From Bactericera cockerelli (lineage: Eukaryota; Arthropoda; Insecta; Hemiptera; Triozidae), in assembly GCA_024516035.1 (NCBI GenBank), contig CM044958.1:7397316-7461315 (forward strand): DNA of 64,000 bases, written 5' to 3'. Below, one piece after another: positions 48,310-64,000 of the stretch (within the stretch, counting starts at the first letter, position 1; every line of letters begins with the position of its first letter). Below the pieces are notes generated by a model. The model had not been told where the DNA came from. It ran no database searches and saw only the letters and a program-made list of their open reading frames with translations. The translations under genes and the position numbers were made by a program.

Positions 48310-51300
48310 CCTTCTGTGCTCTAAAGTCTCATTTGATTTACTATTATAGTATGTATTTATTGATTCCCAAAAAATATTTTGGGAATATCAAAAATAAGTA
48401 CTTGTATTTTCAGAATTTATAGACAACCCAGGTTAGAAGCAATCCGCAGATTATATGTTTTTCAATAGCGTTAAGTATAAGCTTTACAAATAGAGTCTAA
48501 CTGACTCTCTAATCATTCATTGCAAGTCAAAAATTAAGTAAAATATTAACAGCATTAGAATTACACAAAATTCATAAAGAAAATGAGAATGATTGTATTC
48601 AGCTTAAAGTTAAATGACGGTAGAATCTTCAATAGAATCTACCGTCAAACTTACTAATTTCACATTTTTACCTTTAGTCTCCATTTACATACACACACCA
48701 CAGAATAATTCTCCCACTCGCTGTTTTTCCTAAGTCCTTGTGCATTTTATTTTATATATAATAATACTCTTTAGTGGAAGGTAACCACCAGGCGAGGTTA
48801 ATGCTCAAAGCATTTTCTACTACCTAACCCTCTTTCTTTCTTTTTTTTTGTGGTCTAAATTTGATACAACTTTTTTGTACATGATATTTTCCAGACGCTT
48901 TAGTTCTCACAGAAAGTTAACAGTATGGGGATTCACACGGAACAAGAGAAACTCGTAAAAAATACTCAAAGAAGTCCACAAAGGGAAAATAAAGATCTTC
49001 CTCAGAATTTTAAAACAAGACAAAAAAAAAAAAAAAAAAAAAAAAAAACACCTGATGTTTTTGTTTTGAAGAGTTTTTGAGTAGGTACTTTCGTAGAAAA
49101 AAACCAAGGTACAGAAAATGCAAAAAAAAAAAAATAGTGGAGAAAATTTTTTTTTAATGCTTTTGATCGTGATTTCCAGACGAATCAGACTGGCACCTCT
49201 GCTTCACCAAATCTGGTAATAAAACTTGTGTTGAGTGTATCCTCATACTGTTTTCTTTTATCCAAAACAAAAATCTGCTAAAAATGGCTTCTACAAGAGA
49301 AGTTACATAACTTTTCAGCCACATAGAACTACATGGAGTACAAGGGAAAACAGCTTCCGTTCCTCTATTTTTTTCGATCAGTGTATATTCTTAACCTTGA
49401 CTTGATGGAACCTCCTGAAGCTTGAGCTAACTCATAATATATGGCTGAAAAACTTCACGTCCATTAAAAAATGTTATTTTATAACGGTATGAAATAAAAC
49501 TAGGTTTCTCATTGTGTAATTAATGTTAGCGTAAAAAAATTGTAAAATAAATTCATTCATGGTATTTCAAGACAAATAGAAAATGGCACAAGAAAAATAC
49601 GCATGCTTGAATAATAAATGTTCTCTAAAAGTACAAGGATTTACTTGAATAGTTTACCACTGTACTTAAAGGGATTTTTTTAATTGTAAAAATGTATTAA
49701 TGACATGCAAAACGCAAATACAATATTTCTTATTTTTATGCAAGAGAAAAAGAGAGTAAGCCAATATTTATCGTCATGTTGGTAATACTCGGTTACACCT
49801 TTAGCGGATGCGCAGAACATGACTGCGCATGTGTAGAAACACGCATTGTTTACTTACGTTATGGTAACGCAAGACATGCTTTATAAGCTAGATTCACCTG
49901 CAGAATTACATACGGCCGTATATTGTGACTTAATAAAACGTAGGAAATACTTTACATAATAATGTCATAAAAATTCACTATTTACATTTATAATTCTTTC
50001 GGAAGATGTAAGATTATTTTGACGCAAGAATTTTATTAATTATTATATAATACTTAAAAATTAATTGAAATAAACAAAAATTAATTTTCAAAGAAGCACA
50101 CTTTACTGGATATGCAACAGAAATTAACAATTATTTCACAATAATTTGATGATTTTTTTCTCAATTAAAAATAAAATAATGAAATTCCACAAATACAATA
50201 CACATATTTAAGTTCAAAGAAATGGTAAAATTTAAATATGAACAAAAATAAAGCTTCAAAAGCTTCCATAAAAGTAATGAATAACTTGTGGAGAATAAAA
50301 TAATATCAATTATTTTATGATAATAGATTGTAATAGTGCATTACCCCTTTGTTTCAAATATAGTTCGTCAGTAATGAGTAGAGATGAGCTAAGAAGATCG
50401 ATTCGAATCAAAACGATCTCAATCGATATTTCGCGAACCGATCACGATCTCAAGTGAAAGTTGGCCAAACAATTTCTATCTTAACCTAAAGTTCACGAAA
50501 AAATTACGATCTCAACACAAAGTTTGTATCGGATCGTACTCATCTCTAAAAAAATGAGCCACATTCGAGATTCGAACCTACAATTGTTCGTCCTGTGAGC
50601 TGTTGTGACTAGTGATTGTCTAGCTATGAATCTACAGAGATTAACTAACAGATTATGACTGTGTTGCAAGGTACATTATTCTCAATCAGACCGCTTAACT
50701 TGAGGTGAAATTCATCAACTCTCCTTGAATTTGAGGGCAACCTTGACTTGAAAATGCCACGAAAACGACTAATGGATTCTAGAATATTTCAACGAAAAAT
50801 TCTGTTACTTTACAATTAGTAATGAAGACATGTTTAGCATCTCCAGCCCAATCAAGGCTGGGTGTGCAAAATCTAAGGAGTGGGTGAAATTTCCACCTGA
50901 AATTATAATGTTTATTAAAACCTAAATTTGGATTTGAACGTCCATATATTTCTTGCACCACCGTGAGGTAGGCCTTCTCTTACGAACACGCTATCATTAA
51001 ACCTAATTAAGTGTTTTTATATTAAAAAAAAAAAAATATTTTGTTAATATAATTTGATCAATTTTGTTCTAGAAATACATACTTAGTCTTCTATCAAAGC
51101 ATTGTGCATGAGTAACCATGGCAATTTTGAGTCAGGTAAACCCTCAGATTAGGAATTTGAGAAATTTCACTCCCTGCGTCCTTATTTAGTACGAAGCAAA
51201 AACGAAAAAAATGCAATACATAGTGAAAAGATCAATAAAATCTATGAGTACTGAACACCTTAAATATTTAGAAATTTTTAAAGAACAAGAAAATAATCCA

Positions 51301-51740
51301 TTTACAACATTACGGAAATACAATTTAAAGCATTTATGAGGTAAACGAGAGAGAAGTGAAAAATTGAAATATAAAAGTATTTACACAGGTAAGATATTTT
51401 TTCGAGTGTCTTAATGAAAGGGCATGCTTTGCAAGTACGATTTCTTACAAAATGAATCTTATTTGAACAGATGTTTTTTCTCGAAAGATAAAATGAAATA
51501 GACAGTACTATGTACAAATAAACATGTTTAACATGAAATAATAATACGGGAATTTATAATAATAAATAATATAACATTTACCAATGAACTATGGTAGGAG
51601 TGAGAGAGAAAGAGAGAGAGCGAAAAAAAGAGAAGTATTAAAAAAATAAGTGCCAGCCAGTCAGCGAGCATCATCTATCTTGTTTAATGGCGAGGCACAT
51701 CGAATTTATAGACACAACAAAGAAAATGAAATGAATAATA
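48310..51740. other. AT-rich intergenic sequence
   Basis: No gene. It contains a SINE tail (48765-48830), a 28-bp A-run near 49021, SINE-like fragments near 50560-50640 and 50790-50960, and a GA-rich stretch at 51600-51640. Confidence 0.5.
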
Positions 51741-51747
51741 AATAGAA

Positions 51748-52022
51748 ACTTATATTTACCTTTTATATAAAGGTAAATAGAAAGTTACATTTACCTTTTA
51801 TATAAATGTAAATAGAAAGTTACATTTACCTTTTATATAAAGGTAAATAGAAAGTTACATTTACCATTTATTTAAAGGTAAATAGAAAGTTACATTTACC
51901 TTTTATATGAAGGTAAATACAAAGTTATATTTACCTTTTATATAAATGTAAATAGAAAGTTACATTTACCTTTTATATAAAGGTAAATAGAAAGTTACAT
52001 TTACCTTTTATGTAAAGGTACT
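51748..52022. repeat. 35-bp minisatellite downstream of the copine gene
   Basis: About 7-8 units of ggtaaatagaaagttacatt plus taccttttatataaa. Each unit contains the near-palindrome TTTACCTTTTATATAAAGGT. Units vary at one or two bases. Confidence 0.95.
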
Positions 52023-52189
52023 ATGCAATTTGTACAGATTGGAAACTCATCCTCAATTTGTCATGCAAATCTCATTTTGCACACTTACCTACATTCAAAA
52101 ATTCTATGTCACTCAATATTGTAATCTTACAGAATTCCACAACATATACATTATTTTCTTACATGTATTTCTCAAATACACAGCTTTTT

Positions 52190-52195
52190 TTTATT
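52190..52195 (-). promoter_or_regulatory. Candidate poly(A) signal for the copine gene
   Basis: AATAAA on the minus strand about 170 nt past the stop codon. Confidence 0.35.
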
Positions 52196-52362
52196 ATTGA
52201 AATCAGAGATGACCTTGTTTCAAGGTCTGAGGAGCCAAACACCACAATAATGTCACAATAATTGTGACTTTTTTTCTTCTTTTTTTTTTGTCACATCTCC
52301 AAGGACATTGTGTCCTTGGAACCGGGGATGACCTTGACTCAGCCGTGTTGAAGGTCATGCGC

Positions 52363-62125
<9,763 letters not shown>

Positions 62126-62245
62126 CTGAGGGGGGGGTGAAAGCTTAATGGCCTTAGAGCTTCTTACGAGCCTGAGGGGGGGGGTGAAAGCTTAATGGCC
62201 TTAATGCTTCTTGCGAGCCTGAGGGGGGGTGAAAGTTTAATGGCC
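62126..62245 (-). repeat. 46/47-bp junction-spanning triplication at a copine acceptor
   Basis: The exon start (GCTCGCAAGAAG) with its poly-C acceptor occurs three times, beginning near 62114, 62160 and 62207 on the plus strand. Both decoy copies run into an in-frame TAA within six codons. Confidence 0.9.
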
Positions 62246-63113
62246 GGGTCGAGACTCGACTGCTGGGTCCCAGCTCAAGGATTGGGTGGAAGAGATTGCC
62301 ATAGGCAATAACCCCGCCCTTTAGTTAGGACATATGTATACAGGGTGTCCCACCAAACTTGGACACCTCAAATTACTCGGACCCTGAAAGAGTTTTTGAA
62401 AAATAAAAAAATCTAGGGTACATGTGCTAGTTATGCGGTTTCAGTTATGAAATTTTTTTTATACAGGGTGGTTCAGAAGTCAGAAATTGAGGTGTCAACT
62501 TTCGATTTTTAAATGGATCGACCTGAATTTTACTTGATAATTTTACTTCTAAATGATTCCTGAGTACTTTTTTAAACAAAAATATTACATACAGGGTGGT
62601 TTTTTTCGACCAATTTTTTTTTCTAAATCTTGAATAACTCAAGTTCGGTTAATTTTTTCGATAACAAGAATAGAATGTGTTTGTGTAATGAATACACGCA
62701 CTTTCAATTGGCATCAAATTTTTTTATACAGGGTGGTTCACAAGTGAAATAATGACTTGATTTTTTTTAAAACCGAGTTTTTTTAATTTTTTATTTAGGG
62801 TTAATAATTCTCGTCTAATTTTACACATTTTTCGTTAGTCATATCGAAAAACAAAACTAAAGTGTTGTACAGAGTGAGACATAATTTTTTTGTAACACCC
62901 TGTATATGGGCAGTCAAAGAGACGCAAAATTAAATATAAAGACAAAATATGCAAGAAAAACTTTGATTTTTAATTAAACTAAAAAGTTATGGTGTTTTAA
63001 CTAATATTGTCGCATGGACCACCCTGTAGATATTTTCTTAAACCATCATATGGGTAGTCATAACTGTCTAAAATTCAAAGAGGAGTCCAAATCTGAAAGA
63101 AAAAAAAAAAAAA

Positions 63114-63193
63114 TTCCTACCCCGCTGGGAATCGAACCCAGATCACCATGCGTATAATGCCTAGCGCGCTAACTCACTCTGCCACGGTGACTA
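63114..63193 (-). mobile_element. tRNA-derived SINE head (gtcaccgtggc family)
   Basis: Minus strand: gtagtcaccgtggcagagtg, agttagcgcgctaggcatta, gggttcgattcccagcggg. Inserted in the long-TIR element. Confidence 0.82.
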
Positions 63194-63241
63194 CTGATAT
63201 TACCTTGCAGTTGAAAGCAATGTTAAATTTTTGTTTAAAAA

Positions 63242-63590
63242 AACGCTTGCATACGAGTCTGCAACCATTTCGACATTTTCATCTTTACTATTCAAGGTCC
63301 AAAACCCAACTGACCAAATTTCGTATTGTGCGCATGACACACACTTTCCCTCTTCTCTTAGGGTTGCAATATCGAAACGAAAATATCGATATTAGGTATA
63401 TCGATAATATCGAAACCATAATATCGATATCCGATATTAGAAGACTTCTCTTCCTTTACAATTCGATATTTTGTTACATAATATCGTTACATAATATCGT
63501 TACATAATATCGTTACATAATATCGTTACACAATTTCGTCACATAATTTTGGTTATGTGCCAGAGCAAAGACATGAAAATGTCAAAAATG
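63242..63590. repeat. Dispersed repeat with cgttacataatat tandem core
   Basis: Second copy of the 13912 family: cgcttgcatacgagtctgca, five units of cgttacataatat, then agcaaagacatgaaaatgtc. It also holds a run of atatcgat palindromes at 63380-63450. Confidence 0.75.
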
Positions 63591-64000
63591 AATTCAAAAA
63601 GCCATGCTCAATTTTGTGTCTACACCTACCTACTTTTTATTTCAAGTTTTAAAATCATTCAGTGTGGACACCAAATTAAAAATGGCTTCAAATTCGTGTT
63701 TTTTACTTGTTTTTCCCACATGATTCGAAGTTTTCGTTGAATTTTATACAACTTAGAGTACCTACATAACATAACTGAAACCGCATAATTAGCACGTGTA
63801 CCCTAGATTTTTTTATTTTTCAAAAACTCTTTCAGCGGCCGAGTAATTTGAGGTGTCCAAGTTTGGTGGGACACCCTGTATATTTTGTTTTTTTTTTTGT
63901 TTTTTTTTTCTTGTTTAATTTATTAATATTGTCAATTTTTATATTTACCATTATTTGTCTGTATATATGTTCTACCAACTAATAAAGAGTTTCTAAATAA

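Larger units (their letters stand above)
62341..63878. mobile_element. Long-TIR DNA transposon with TA flanks
   Basis: Inverted repeats of about 110 bp: 62341-62449 (cagggtgtcccaccaaactt ... gcggtttcagttatg) and 63770-63878, flanked by TA on both sides, as in Tc1/mariner-like insertions. The motif (ta)cagggtg recurs inside at 62463, 62592 and 62727, and reversed at 62900 and 63020. The interior also holds a SINE and another repeat. No transposase frame. Confidence 0.85.

Overview
This is nuclear DNA of an invertebrate animal, most likely an arthropod. The genes have spliced exons with GT-AG boundaries, the background is AT-rich, and polymerase-III-derived SINEs, DNA transposons, a tyrosine-recombinase (DIRS-type) retroelement, a satellite and many minisatellites fill most of the space. 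The species cannot be named from the sequence.

Four conserved genes can be assembled exon by exon. From left to right they are: TAPT1 on the minus strand (five internal exons, 12994-18878; the 3' exons are probably beyond the left edge), a PRELI/slowmo-family lipid-transfer gene on the plus strand (22178-24189, complete, 217 aa), EIF2B2 on the plus strand (26917-43481, complete, eight exons, 355 aa), and a copine on the minus strand (52363-62125, five 3' exons; the C2-domain exons are beyond the right edge). TAPT1 and PRELI diverge, and EIF2B2 and the copine converge. All four are housekeeping genes (ER/cilium membrane, mitochondrial lipid transport, translation initiation, calcium/lipid signalling) and do not form one pathway.

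Region by region: 1-3400 holds CA-rich simple repeats and decayed SINE/TE copies. 3650-8770 is a satellite with a monomer near 650 bp, split by a 5'-truncated LINE with a restriction-like endonuclease and by a hAT-like element with an 8-bp target duplication. 8790-11700 holds 5S-derived SINE fragments, a palindromic 45-bp minisatellite and hairpins. 12000-19000 is TAPT1. 19205-20878 is a TIR element with seven copies of a 16-bp motif. 22.2-24.2 kb is PRELI. 26.9-43.5 kb is EIF2B2, whose fourth intron begins with GC and contains a 7.2-kb DIRS element with intact inverted terminal repeats, an internal complementary region and a 1.9-kb minisatellite. 43.5-52.3 kb is intergenic. 52.4-62.2 kb is the copine, and 62.3-63.9 kb is a long-TIR element with TA flanks.

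The most unusual feature is a recurrent pattern. At eight exon edges in three of the four genes, the exon-intron junction itself has been duplicated, usually as a tandem array, so that the intron carries 1-9 extra copies of the splice acceptor or donor with the adjoining exon sequence. At nearly all of these edges only the original site keeps the reading frame open. A second theme is a SINE superfamily in which 5S-rRNA-derived and tRNA-derived heads share one central/tail domain.
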